Below, piece after piece: positions 1 through 10,368 of a stretch of DNA of 64,000 bases; within the stretch, counting starts at the first letter, position 1, and every line of letters begins with the position of its first letter. The notes beneath the pieces are model-generated. The model ran no database searches. It was not told where the DNA came from and saw nothing but the letters and a program-made list of their open reading frames with translations. The translations under genes were made by a program, and so were the position numbers. The DNA is from Pontederia crassipes (taxonomy: Eukaryota; Streptophyta; Magnoliopsida; Commelinales; Pontederiaceae). The stretch covers positions 7,316,001 to 7,380,000 of the forward strand of contig CM060187.1 in the NCBI GenBank assembly GCA_030549335.1, given 5' to 3'.

Positions 1-882
1 AAGTTATCTAGTTATCACTAATCGAGTCCAATTCAAGTTTTGCCTTTATTTTGACTCTAAAATGGGTGAAATACATTATATGACAGATAGTACACTCCAA
101 TACCAAGTGGCCAACTTGGTCATTAGTCTTGTTGTTTTAATTGGCTATTCAATGCAGATGCATTTGAATAAATTTTTAGCTAAATTTTTTTTCTTTTTGT
201 GGGTCACACTAGCTGATACTTATGGATTGAATTAGTAAATCAGATGTCTAGAAGGGAGTCAAGGCTCTTGCTGCCATGTTAAATAGAAAAACTTGACTTT
301 TTGGCCAAAGGGATCTAAACTATACTTGAGTTTGAACTATTGCTTATTTCATGAACAAGATAGAAAAATGAGAAAGGAAAAGTAAAAAGTTGCATGAATG
401 CATAGAAAAAAGGAAGAGAGCAAAACTTCCAAAGGAATCTCTCTTCAATGCAAAAAGAAAAAAAAATAGGGGAGCAAAACTTTCAAAGGAATCTCTCCTA
501 AAGAAAGCATGAATAAAAATCAGGCCTTGACATGTTTACTTGCATTCCATGAATAAAGGTCAGGTGTTAAACCTGTTTAAGCAATGAAAATCTGTTCATG
601 AAGGGATTTTTAGTTCAACCTTGTAGTAAAGTTGACAATTCCTACAATTCAAACATGTTATTGCTAGTAATTCTTCCATGGCTTAAATTTGCTTTAGCCT
701 CTATGATTCCCTAGCTAGAAATTGAGTTTTTGGAAAGAATGAAGTGTTGGCAAAGTGGGAAACTCATTGGATTCAATTCAGCTGACTTTTACTTTATTTG
801 TGGACTTTTAATTCAAGTTTGTCCTTAAATTCTGAATGTTTTGCTTAAGGACAAGAAAAAGGCTAAGTTTTTCTATAGGTTT
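1..882. other. AT-rich intergenic or element-internal DNA, no gene
   Basis: No credible coding frame is visible. The stretch lies to the left of LTR copy A. As A is in minus orientation, this may be the internal leader of that element, but no primer-binding site is recognisable next to the LTR edge. It also shows no reverse transcriptase, which would be expected if A were a solo LTR inside the gypsy pol to its right. A local duplication of TATAGGTTTTTATCAC around 876-920 blurs the boundary. Confidence 0.4.
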
Positions 883-3731
883 TTATCACTAGCTGATCAC
901 TATAGGTTTTTATCACATTTTAGATGCATTTCACCCCTATCGAATCCATAAATTGCCCAACTTTTGGCCAATTATGTTTGAAATGACAGATTGTGATAAC
1001 TAGTTGATATTCCTCATTTTATACTTAATTCCATGTGCATAGAGGTTCTGAAATGCCAAAATCCATAAATATTTCGATTCTATGCCAAGTTATGATTTTT
1101 AGGACAAGTTATCACTCCTATATGTCAAGATATCATTATTTTGAGTGAACTAATTTTCAATGATTTTCTTGCCCTAAATCCATTTGAATGAATCATATTT
1201 GGATGATCATATCTCAACTTGTGCAAAATTTTAAATCCATTTGAACAAGTTATCATTTTTCCAATGCCAAGTTATCGTTAAAGGGCAAAACTATCATTTT
1301 GATATGCAAAACTATCAAATCTGTACAAAGGCCTTAGGCAACCATTATATTATTGTCCTAACTCATTGCTGTTCAAATTTGATCACATTTGGATAACACA
1401 ACAAAAGTTATGACAAGTTATCATTTTTAAGGCAATTAAGTTATCGTTTTGACACCCAAGTTATCATTCCTATGAAATCTTATCCACATTTGATTTCTGA
1501 CCTTATTCACTTGCCATATTAATCCCTTGGATGCCTCTAATGCCTTGAACCACTTGTATTTGGATAATTTTCATGATTAGTGTAAAGTTATCATTCCGGG
1601 TTCCAAAAATCATTAGTTTTGATTTTGATTTTCAATTCTGCACAACACTAAACCCTATTTGATGTTTGAGCTGATCCTAGTAGCTGTCCTTATCCTTATT
1701 TGTTTATCTCCTATTTGAGGACTTTGATGTTTGGTGTTCTTTCTCTTCAAGCAGGTGAAAGGAGATGGAAAAAGTTGGAAAAGCAAAGGGGGGACCACCT
1801 ACTTTTTGCTGTCCAAAAGCTGGCACAGCAGTTGCATTTTTAGGCCCTGTACAGGTGGCTCACATCAGAGGTTAAGGAATATTTGGATGCTGATCTAAGG
1901 GTGATTGAAGACCATATATAAGCTAAGAAAACCCTGGAATGAAGGAGAGGTCGGCCATTGCAGGATTGGGGGCAGAAGGCAGCAAGGTTTTGGAGCAAAG
2001 GGGTTTGGAGAAGGGTTTTGGAGTTGGAGCTGAAGTGCTACAAGGAGATCTCTCGACAAGCTTCAATCCAGATGACTTCCTTCTGTTCTTTACTACATTT
2101 TGTATCTGATTTTGTAAACATGAGCTAAATCTCATGCCTCCTAAGATAGGGTAGTAGTCTAATGCATATTGTGGATGGTTTAGGGACAAAACTGATTTCC
2201 TCATTTGAATCAAGTTCTGAATTGATTCTGAAATCTGTATTAATCTGAATTTGTTCTTGTCATTGGAAGACCCTACTTGTATTTACAACTGAGAAGTTGT
2301 CATTTAGTCTAATCTTTGTTTAGAAATGAGCAAAGAACCTACGCCAAGTTTCTGGATTCCTTTTTGATTGAAAATCTGATTTCTGTTTTCCTGATTTCTA
2401 AACTTCCTGAATTTTGATTTTCTGATTTGTCTGAATCTGATTGTCATTGGGGATTGAATTAATTGCACATATGAGAGGTTATCTTACATCTCAATCTTGT
2501 TCAGAAATGAATCAAGAATCAATGCCAAATGTTCAGGTTCTAATCCAAATTAGATTGTCGATTTCCTGAATTCTGATTTCTATTTTTCCCCAATTCTGAT
2601 TTCTGATTTTTCAAAGTTGTTTGAATCTGATTGTCATTTTGGAATTGAATCAATTGAACAACTGAGAGGTTATCATATGTTCCAATCTAGTTCAGAAATG
2701 AATTAAGATAATTTGACACATTTATGATTCAAATCTGTGATTACCATTGACTTTTCTGATTTTTATGAGTTGTTGATTTCTGGTTTCCTGAAATTCTTGA
2801 AATATGATTGTCATTGTTAAGCCCCACTTTAATACACCATTGAGAGATGGTTTTAAGGCCTTCCTTGAGATTCAGAGATGAGCCAAGGAGCAAAGACAAT
2901 TTCTGATTTCCCAAACTTGAGATTCTATGCATATTGGTTCCAATTATCTAATGTTAAATGTGGACTTCATTTTTAATTGCAGCTGAGAGGTTGAATCAAA
3001 GTCCTCTTGTAGTTTAGAGATAAACCAAGGAACACTAGCATTAATATTGGATTGATTTCATCCCTGTTTAGTTGATTGAAGCATTCTTTTCATTTTCAAA
3101 GTGCAATCTATAAGTTATCATTTCAGATTTGATTGAATTGACAAAAAATCAACAAAGTGACTTGGATTGAACTCAATGATAACTTGATTTTCAGTGGGGA
3201 TCCTCTTCTAATTCAACTTGGCTAACAATTATATGACAATATATTGTTTAGTTCTAGTCTAATTGAGCTGTGAAAATAGCCATATTAAAGTGTGAATTGG
3301 ATTTGACTAAAAAATGATAACTTATCCATTTCCATCCATAATTAAATTAGATGAACTCCAACTCCTAGGAGGACCTTCCTCATTGATAGATAAACCCTTT
3401 TAGCCTCTAGATTAGCATTTACAATTCAGTTTAATTAACTTTTCAGCAATCTACAACAAGTTATCATTTTGCATTCCTAAAAGAAAAAAATATATTTTCA
3501 CTTCCCTTAAAAAATCTGTTTTTGCCACTTTAACTTTGATTAGTCTAAATTGTTTTTAGGTAGTCTAGGACTTCAAATCACTGTGGATACGACATTTAGG
3601 ATTACTACAATTGACATGTATACTTGCAGTAGAGAGTGAGTTAGGGAGTTGGAACAAAAATTGAAAAAAATGACTTTTGACCCAAAAATCAGCAAGTTAT
3701 CACTCAACCCCTCAATTTCACTATCAGAACA
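883..3731 (-). mobile_element. Long LTR, copy A (same family as the solo LTR at 28355-31333)
   Basis: The reverse complement matches the 28355-31333 LTR along its whole length. Shared landmarks include the 'clock' segment CAAGT..CA..TCGTATCCACA.. near 3585-3640, the block with CTCCTAGGAGTTGGAGTTCA near 3358-3378, and the GTGATCAGCT terminus near 890. The right edge (3730-3731, CA on this strand, so TG on the element strand) is sharp because it interrupts gypsy pol. The left edge is approximate. A TATATA box at about 1914-1921, read on the minus strand, may be the LTR promoter. Short frames inside it (for example 1923-2213) are not counted as genes. Long LTRs with this TCGTATCCACA segment are typical of plant Ty3/gypsy elements of the Tat/Athila type; that lineage call is an inference. 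Confidence 0.75.
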
Positions 3732-3972
3732 CATCAGAAAATTCCCTCACCACTTCTATGTCTTGATGAGTCTTTTATGGTTCCTCTATTTTGGTTACAC
3801 TTGCTAGGTAACCTCTACATCCTTTTCGTAGTAACTTATGTGCCTTCATGGCAGAGACTATAATCTTTGGTTCTTTCTGTGCAATACCCCTAACTATAAC
3901 TTTATGTGTACTCTGTGTGCCTATGATCACTTTCTTTTGCTTGCACAATATGGAAGCATCATGTGAGATTAG

Positions 3973-4305
3973 TCAATCCATGCCCAAAATTATATCATAA
4001 TCTCTTATAGGGATGATAATAAGATTTGCAGAATGGTTCTTTTTCTGTATCTCTATGGGTACATTGGGGAGATACTTTGTAGTAATCAGGATGGCTTGTG
4101 GGGTTAAGATATTCATCTTATATTCAAAATTCATGGCAGTTAACCCTAATATTTTGGCACATTCTTCTGATATAAAGGAATGAGAGGCACCGGAATCGAA
4201 CAATACTTTAGTAGGTATATCAGCCACGAATAGTGTACCTCGAACGACCTCAGCGTCATTTTGGGGAGCATCCTCTTCTAGATTGAAGAGTCTTCCCTGC
4301 ACCAA
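3973..4305 (-). pseudogene. Gypsy aspartic protease (retropepsin) fragment
   Basis: The 110-residue frame contains the catalytic-type motif FDSGASHSFIS in the usual gypsy setting, preceded by VVRGTLFVADIPTKVL and followed by IIPIRDYDIILGMD, the normal C-terminal block of plant gypsy retropepsins. Immediately downstream (3972-3732), translation continues with stops as a pre-RT linker ending VVREFSD, the segment that normally leads into the RT start. In a live element the protease would process the Gag-Pol polyprotein inside the virus-like particle. The DSGA here (rather than DTGA) is normal for plant gypsy elements. Decay is shown by stops on both sides and by the missing RT. Confidence 0.85.
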
Positions 4306-5418
4306 CTATTGTTGCCTGCATCTCGGGCAACTTGCTGCAATATGACCCATTCCACTGCAGTAATAGCAGGCTCCAAACTTCATATGGCATTCCCCAGCAT
4401 GGGTCCTACCACAGGTGTTACATAAAACTCGCTCACCTTGTGCGGGTGGTGCTTGAGGGGCTCTAGGAGGCTGTTGCCTCTGCTACTGGGCTGGGCGTCT
4501 TTGCGCCTACTGAGGGGGTCACTGCTATTGCTATTGCTGTGGTTGTTGTTGCTGTGGGGGAGGAGCTTGTTGTGGTGGACGGTATGACCGCTGTTGTTGT
4601 TGAGGGCGGTGGTTCTATTGAGGCACTGAATATGGGTGGTACCGATTATCCCGTCGTGAATGTTGTCGATTGTTTCCGCGAAACTGTTGCTGTTGATGGG
4701 AACTCTGCCCCACATTCTATTGGGCCTTCTTCTCCTTCAGGAGATCTTGATGGTCCCTCTTGGTCAGGGTTGCCAAGCTGACGGCTTCATTCATGGTTTT
4801 GCAATTCCCTGGACTGGTTTGAGACCTCAGTGCGGGTCTCAGTCCATCCACAAAATGCTTCGTCAGAGCTAATTCGTCCATAATCAAGTTGGAGTATTTC
4901 TTCAATCGGACGAACTTGGTCACATACTGTTCTCCAGTCATGGTTCCTTGTTCCAAGTGCAGAAATTTCTTCTGCTTTAGGTCCTTCTGAAAAGTGGGGA
5001 AATAACGCGTCTCGAATGCCTTACGGAAGTCTCCCCATTCAACAGTCCTGACTTCCGAAAAACTGGTGGCCTTCTTTGCCTTCCACCATTCTTTGGCGTC
5101 TCTCTAGAGAGTATCTCCAGCGAATAGGACTTTTTTGTGCTCAGGGACATCGAGGATGTCGAACTTTTCCTCCAATGTTTCTGTCCATTGCTCAGCAACC
5201 TCGATGCCTCCCTCCCCATTAAATGTAGGAGGTTTCGACCTCCAAAATTCTTGCAGTGTACAAACGCTGGGGGCTTGGCGTCCCTGCTGTCTTGGCAAAT
5301 CAAGTATAGGTGGAGAAGGCGGAGGCGGATACAATGGAGGTGGAGGAACAAAATGGGTCTCTCCTTCGTGATACATCTCATTTTCACTAGACGCTGATCC
5401 TCTTCTTTGGGAATCCAT
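4306..5418 (-). pseudogene. Gypsy gag, broken (retrotrans_gag domain plus CCHC knuckle)
   Basis: Pieces in at least two frames rebuild one gag. They begin MDSQRRGSASSENEMY at 5418 and pass through a proline-rich stretch and SVCTLQEFWRSKPPTFNG. The core follows with AEQWTETLEEKFDILD, FETRYFPTFQKDL and EQGTMTGEQYVTKFVRL (4956). Then come a glutamine-rich linker near 4500-4650 and a CCHC zinc knuckle CYYCSGMGHIAASC near 4320-4375. This is the standard layout of plant chromovirus gag, the structural protein of the particle. Stops and frameshifts (for example near 5100 and 4715) make it non-functional. Confidence 0.8.
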
Positions 5419-5869
5419 CTATAAAAAGATCATGGCGATGTTTGAGAAAAGTGCATAGTCAAAGATTTTTAATAAGGATAAAAATCTTAGATTAAAATGG
5501 AGACCATACTGCTCAGTATTCACTAAAGCAAACATTAATTTCTTATAAGATTTGCAGAACTTAAACATCTGTCTGAGGCGCACTAAGGTCTTTCATATCG
5601 AAAAAGAAAAAGATACATCATTAATCACTACGTTGAGAAGGTCCCCCAGGTCCACTTCCGGATTTCTTCTCATTCTTCAGAGGATTCAGACATTCATCTT
5701 CGAAATGTCCATCCTAATCGCAGAGGCTACAGTAAGGCTCCGGATCAAATTGGTTTATCGGGCTGGTCTCCCGACTTTGAACTTCTCCTCTTGATTCAGT
5801 GGCTTCTTCCTCCCCATCAGAAGATAGGCAGATAGGGTTGTCGAGGCGTCCCCCTATCGTCTGCAAGTG

Positions 5870-6094
5870 TCACCTTCGATTTATTTCCTCGCGTGTCTCT
5901 ATGGGGAAGAAGTGGCATGGGGAAGGTAATTCTGGGTCGTTACTTCCCACACTCTCTAAGTCTGAATGCCCCCGTTCCTCTGGAGCAGGATGTGGCGGAG
6001 TCGGAGGGTCTAGTGGGCGCACACGTACCCCAACTATGTGAACAGCCCTCCTACCTCTACGCACAACTCTGGTGATCATGCGACGTGGAGGCAT
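5870..6094 (-). pseudogene. Gypsy gag N-terminal fragment
   Basis: The 74-residue frame starts MPPRRMITRVVRRGRR, which resembles the basic start of many plant gypsy gag proteins. It lies about 195 bases inside the primer-binding site, where gag would begin. It ends at a stop before the next gag piece at 5418. I read 5419-5869 as degraded gag N-terminal sequence. Confidence 0.5.
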
Positions 6095-6288
6095 CTATAA
6101 AACAAGTTAACTTAGTATCATAAGTATAATTCTCATAGGAATGTACTTATTACTTACTTGAGGAGTGGAGCCGCAGATACTTGAGAAGCTTGCACATGAC
6201 TTTACTTTGAGCTGTGTAACAATATGAGCAATGAATGCCATGCATGAACCTATACTCTACTATTATCAATAAAAGAGCCAAGAACTTA

Positions 6289-6301
6289 GGCTCTGATACC
6301 A
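6289..6301 (-). promoter_or_regulatory. Primer-binding site for initiator tRNA-Met
   Basis: The plus strand reads GGCTCTGATACCA, so the element strand reads TGGTATCAGAGCC, complementary to the 3' end of plant initiator tRNA-Met. It lies 3 bases inside the LTR edge at 6305. It sets the element's orientation and marks the start of its internal region. Confidence 0.85.
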
Positions 6302-6304
6302 AAC

Positions 6305-8534
6305 TGTAACGCCTCCAAAATCGCACCTCCCGCCACGTAGGCGGTCAGATTGACTCCAAGGGCGCTACACTGCCTATTGCTCTACTGACCTTGACCATTC
6401 AACAAAATAACTTACGTAGCACAAATAAAATAATAATTTTAATAGAGAACTTAAGATGCGGAAATTCAATAGTCGAGTATTATAATGAAGGACTATAAAG
6501 CGGAAGTTCATGATGTCTCTTAGTATAGTAAATATGCGGAAACATAATAAGACTTGTCTGAGATTCTATGAGCGGAAGAACATGATGTCTCTAAACAATT
6601 GAAATGATTTAAAAGAAAGATATGCAGCAGAAAAGCTTGAAGTAGAAGTATCAGTCATGTGCAGCGTTCTTCAAGTTCTGTGCCCTCCACCACCTCGTCA
6701 GTTGGCATTCTCATCTGTAAAATCTCAATGCAGGAGAATAGAATACCCATGAGCAAAGATGCCCAGTACAATAGCAATAGACGATGAAATAAAAATCAAT
6801 GATGATCATAAAATCAATGTATCAATCTTTAGTCATATCAGTACTCTGTTCTTTACTATAACAATACTTTGTCTTTGTGTTACTCTGTCTTTACTTTACA
6901 ATGTATTTGCTTTACTTTATAGTACTTTACTTTACATTACTCTGATTTTCATTGCTTTACTTTGCATTGCTTTGCTGTGAGCTATACTACGTCTTTTACA
7001 TTACTAAAGTATCCTTAAAGTTTGTTGTCCTATGCGAGCTCGACTTTATTAGGTTGGAATGTCAAGGTGTCTCTCTAAATCTCTTATGCCAGAAAGCCCA
7101 TAAAGAGAAAAGGGGTGGGTGTTACTACCTCACCCAATTCAGAAGGTATCGGGAAGAATTCCTACAATCCAGGAACAGTAGTCGGTTAAGAGACCTGTAG
7201 GTTCACTGTCTCCGCAGCTAGCTACTTGTCCCTCTGGCATAATACTTTAATCTTTAAGGGAAGAGGTGTGACCATAGCATCACCCTTCATTCGAGATACA
7301 GGTGGGAGAAGACCTGAAATCTCGTGAATAGTGGTCATTGAAGACAATAGCGTCGCTGTCCCCTCAGCTAACTACTTATCCCTCCTCTAATCTCTGATCT
7401 TTGCTTTAACTTTGAGGGCGACACATAGCAATCCCATGTCTTTGTTTTTACTTTAGTTATCTTTAGTCAATGTGAAATCTATGATTCAGGATCCAAATGA
7501 ACGTAAATCTTCATACGATAGGACTCAGCAGAACAGATGAACTAGTCAGAGTTTCATTTATAATTGGGAGTGGGTCGATCCGATTAGGTCAGACCGAGGG
7601 GTCTGTCTATCGGACTGATGGACCGGTCGACCGTTCTCTGGTACCAGTCGACCGGTCCTCTGGGATCGGTCGACTGAGTTCTTTGATTGGACGTCTGCGA
7701 ATCGGTCGACCATCCAGGGTGTCGGTCGATCGTTCGTTAGGCTGTGCAGATGCGCACTGCGCATTGGATCGGTCGATTGTTCTCTAGAACCGGTCGACCG
7801 ATCGTAGAGTTGAATCTGTCCGCCAACAGATAGACCGGTCGACCGCCATGGTGAGGCCGGTCGGCCGAAAGGGAAGAACTCGTATGAGTTCTATATGTGG
7901 ACCAGTCGACCGTTTGATAAAATCGGTCGACCGTTTGATAAAATCGGTCGACCGATCTCTGCGATAAAATAGGGCCGCCGGACTTCTCCATGGATTCCGG
8001 TGGTCGTCCGGTCATCGAATCAACACGACTTGAATACGAAAGTTAAAGGTAACACATTCAAGATCATAATTATATAATTCTTTGCATCAAACAATCCTTA
8101 ATTCCATGTCTAGGGATTTAAAACGCTAAGGGTACCTTTTTCGATCGAGTTTTTGGGTTCACCGATCACCGTTCGTCATCTGTGGGTCGTCGGACGTTCG
8201 CTGTCGCCTGGAAGGATTCGCCCGGCCCTTGCGCACGTCGAGAAAGGGTTGTCGTGCGTCAAGGATCGTCGATCGCTATGGTACGTCGTCGCCTCTGCTC
8301 TGCCGTTTGTGCGTCGCGTGTGTGCGTCGGTCGGCCGGATGAGAGGAAGAACGAGAGGGCGATGGTCGGCGGGTTCCAAGGGGCGAAAAAGGGCGACCCC
8401 ATCACCCTTATATAGGGCCCCGGCCAACCCTTGGTCGGCCAGAGACGAAGCATTCGCGAGGCAAGGGAGGGGTTTCCCCCTCCCCGCCGATCGTTCGTCG
8501 TCTTTTTTTTTTTTGAAGAAGTCGATGCGTTACA
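6305..8534 (-). repeat. Gypsy 5' LTR with CGGTCGACCG array
   Basis: It begins TGTAACGCC on the plus strand next to the primer site and ends ..GCGTTACA at 8534, giving TG..CA ends. Its opening resembles the LTRs at 15095 and 21352 (TGTAACGCCTCCAAA..), but the rest has diverged, so it is a related subfamily. An array of GTCGAC-centred palindromes occupies about 7572-7957. There is no reliable open frame; the translated frames over the array are simple VDR-type repeats with no known relatives. Confidence 0.75.
7572..7957. repeat. Array of CGGTCGACCG-type palindromes in the gypsy LTR
   Basis: GTCGAC or one-base variants start at about 7626, 7647, 7669, 7705, 7725, 7772, 7793, 7838, 7860, 7905, 7926 and 7947. 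Most neighbours are 20-22 bases apart, and the other gaps are 36-47. Flanking bases usually extend the palindrome to CGGTCGACCG or CCGGTCGACCG. Its function is unknown. Confidence 0.85.
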
Positions 8535-10097
8535 CTATCGATCAGCATTATAAAAATGTGCTACACCACAAATCTAAACTTTTTGCTATAGTAAGGAAAG
8601 TGTTATCTTGTGCATCCAAAGCCATAGCTATCAGCCTGTGACCTATAACAGGTGATGTTGTCGAACACTTGAAAGCTTTTGAACTAAACAATTGAACACA
8701 CGTGGAGAAATAGTTTGGTGGAGCCCACATAAATCTCAAACCAAGCAGGAGCATGAAAGATTAAAGTTTCAAAATATGGTGGAGCAATTTCTTCCACAAT
8801 ACTTGAATCAGAGCATCCATTGCACTAGCCGTTGAATTCCCATATTTGAATACTTGAAGGTTTCACTTGATTTTAAACAACAGCATCAATCCATAGCTCT
8901 TAACATTGATCTATACTATTTTTTATTTCCTTAATTTGAACTTATACACAACATGGGAATCACGAAGTCGTCCATCTTTCATAAATGTGCGGTGTTCCCT
9001 TGTATCTTATTTGCTTCATCGCATAATCTGATTAAAAAGCAATATAATTATCAATCATTAGAATTATGCTCATCGAGTTTTCGATTTAAAAAAATCAATC
9101 GTAATTTTTTGTGTCGATTTTTAACATTAAAAAAATCATCCTAAAATTATTTCGGGAAAAATAAAAACCACCATCTAACAGGTCGATTTTTTGGGTATAA
9201 TAAATTAAAATTAATATATTTAATTTTATATTAAATATAAAATATATTACTAAAATTTTAAAATTATTAAATTAAAGTTTGATAATATGATGGAAAAGTA
9301 AGAAATTTTATACAAAAAATATTATATCTATAATAAAAGAATTAATAAGATATGTATTAATTATATAAATACAAAATCATAAATAGAAAATGGGCTCCAC
9401 GAGTCTCTATGATTTTTTCGGATGGGGACTTAATTTTAGCGGATGAATTTTAATTTATTAAAAACTACTCTAAATCATATCCGGACCCCTAATTTTTTAT
9501 TTTTTTCGAAACGAGTAAGTTTTTCATATTGGTCAATTTTTTCGGATCGACTAAGTTTTTCGGACATCTAATTAGAGAGTACTAATCTGTTGCTTCCAAC
9601 AGTAATTTTAGCTCAAAAGAATAAGTTTTATTGTCCATTATTATTGTTGAATGATTGAATCTGTTGATTGTCATTTGTATATATAGAGAGAGATGTTGAG
9701 AGCTTTTTGATATTAGTGTACGCTTGAGTGATAATATTTAATAACTCAAGATTTAAATCGTTGATAAATTAATTAGTTCATCAATTATTCAGATGAACAC
9801 ACTTGAATGAATGAAACTTAATCCAGTCATATATTAGTTGACTTGATAACTAAGTGCTCAACATTCCTAAAACTATATTAGTTTGAGGTTATGGGTACAT
9901 AGAGCACTTGTTTATTATTATTATAATTTATAATTAAATTAAGATGTTAATGAGTATGCAGAACCCATCAATCGAGTAATCTTGTTTTTTGATCAAATTT
10001 ATTATTTAAGTAATAATATATATATATATATATCTAATAAATAAAATCTGTTTTACATTGTAGGCATACATTTTTCTCTTATGCAACCATTTTCAAA
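8535..10097. other. Intergenic DNA between the gypsy LTR and the WD40 gene
   Basis: AT-rich, with no open frame that has coding character. A run of TA dinucleotides lies at about 10017-10032. The last few hundred bases should include the WD40 promoter, but I see no unambiguous TATA box or known element, so no site is called. Confidence 0.5.
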
Positions 10098-10368
10098 ATG
10101 TTATATTTATATAAAACTAATATTGAGATTTTTTTCCCCTATAGTCCCAAAAGTGGGAAGCAGCATCCACGGAAGGAAGGACCATTTCAAAGCAGTCCGC
10201 AGACCCCTCCTCCCCCTCCACGACGCCCCCTTCACGTCTTCTGCTCTCTAATGCCTCCTTTCTCTCCTCCCCCTTCAATGGCCGCCCTCTCCGCACGTCA
10301 TTGCCGCTGCCCACCTACCTTCGACCTCGCCCCCAGACCACCACCATCGCCACCTCCTCCTCGTCTCC

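Larger units (their letters stand above)
3732..8534 (-). mobile_element. Ty3/gypsy (chromovirus-like) retrotransposon, 5' half, interrupted by LTR A
   Basis: Read on the minus strand the order is 5' LTR (6305-8534), primer-binding site (6289-6301), gag pieces, a CCHC knuckle, an aspartic protease, and then the lead into reverse transcriptase, which stops at ..VVREFSD at 3732 where LTR A begins. Gag and protease frames carry several stops and frameshifts, so the copy is dead. Reverse transcriptase and integrase are not in the window. The 5-base sequence after the LTR on the right is CTATC; its partner would lie beyond the left edge and cannot be checked. Confidence 0.85.

Noticed and set aside
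883-3731. LTR A as a solo LTR
   Set aside because: No target duplication could be found at its left edge, and gypsy RT does not resume there, so the status is left open.
6289-6301. GGCTCTGATACCA as the 3' end of a tRNA-Met gene
   Set aside because: Only the last 13 bases match and no cloverleaf precedes it. Its place 3 bases from an LTR makes it a primer-binding site. The same applies at 21335 and 35310.
7572-7957. Regularly spaced repeats that resemble a CRISPR array
   Set aside because: The repeats are 6-10 base palindromes with 10-35 base gaps inside a plant LTR. There are no cas genes, and spacer length is wrong.
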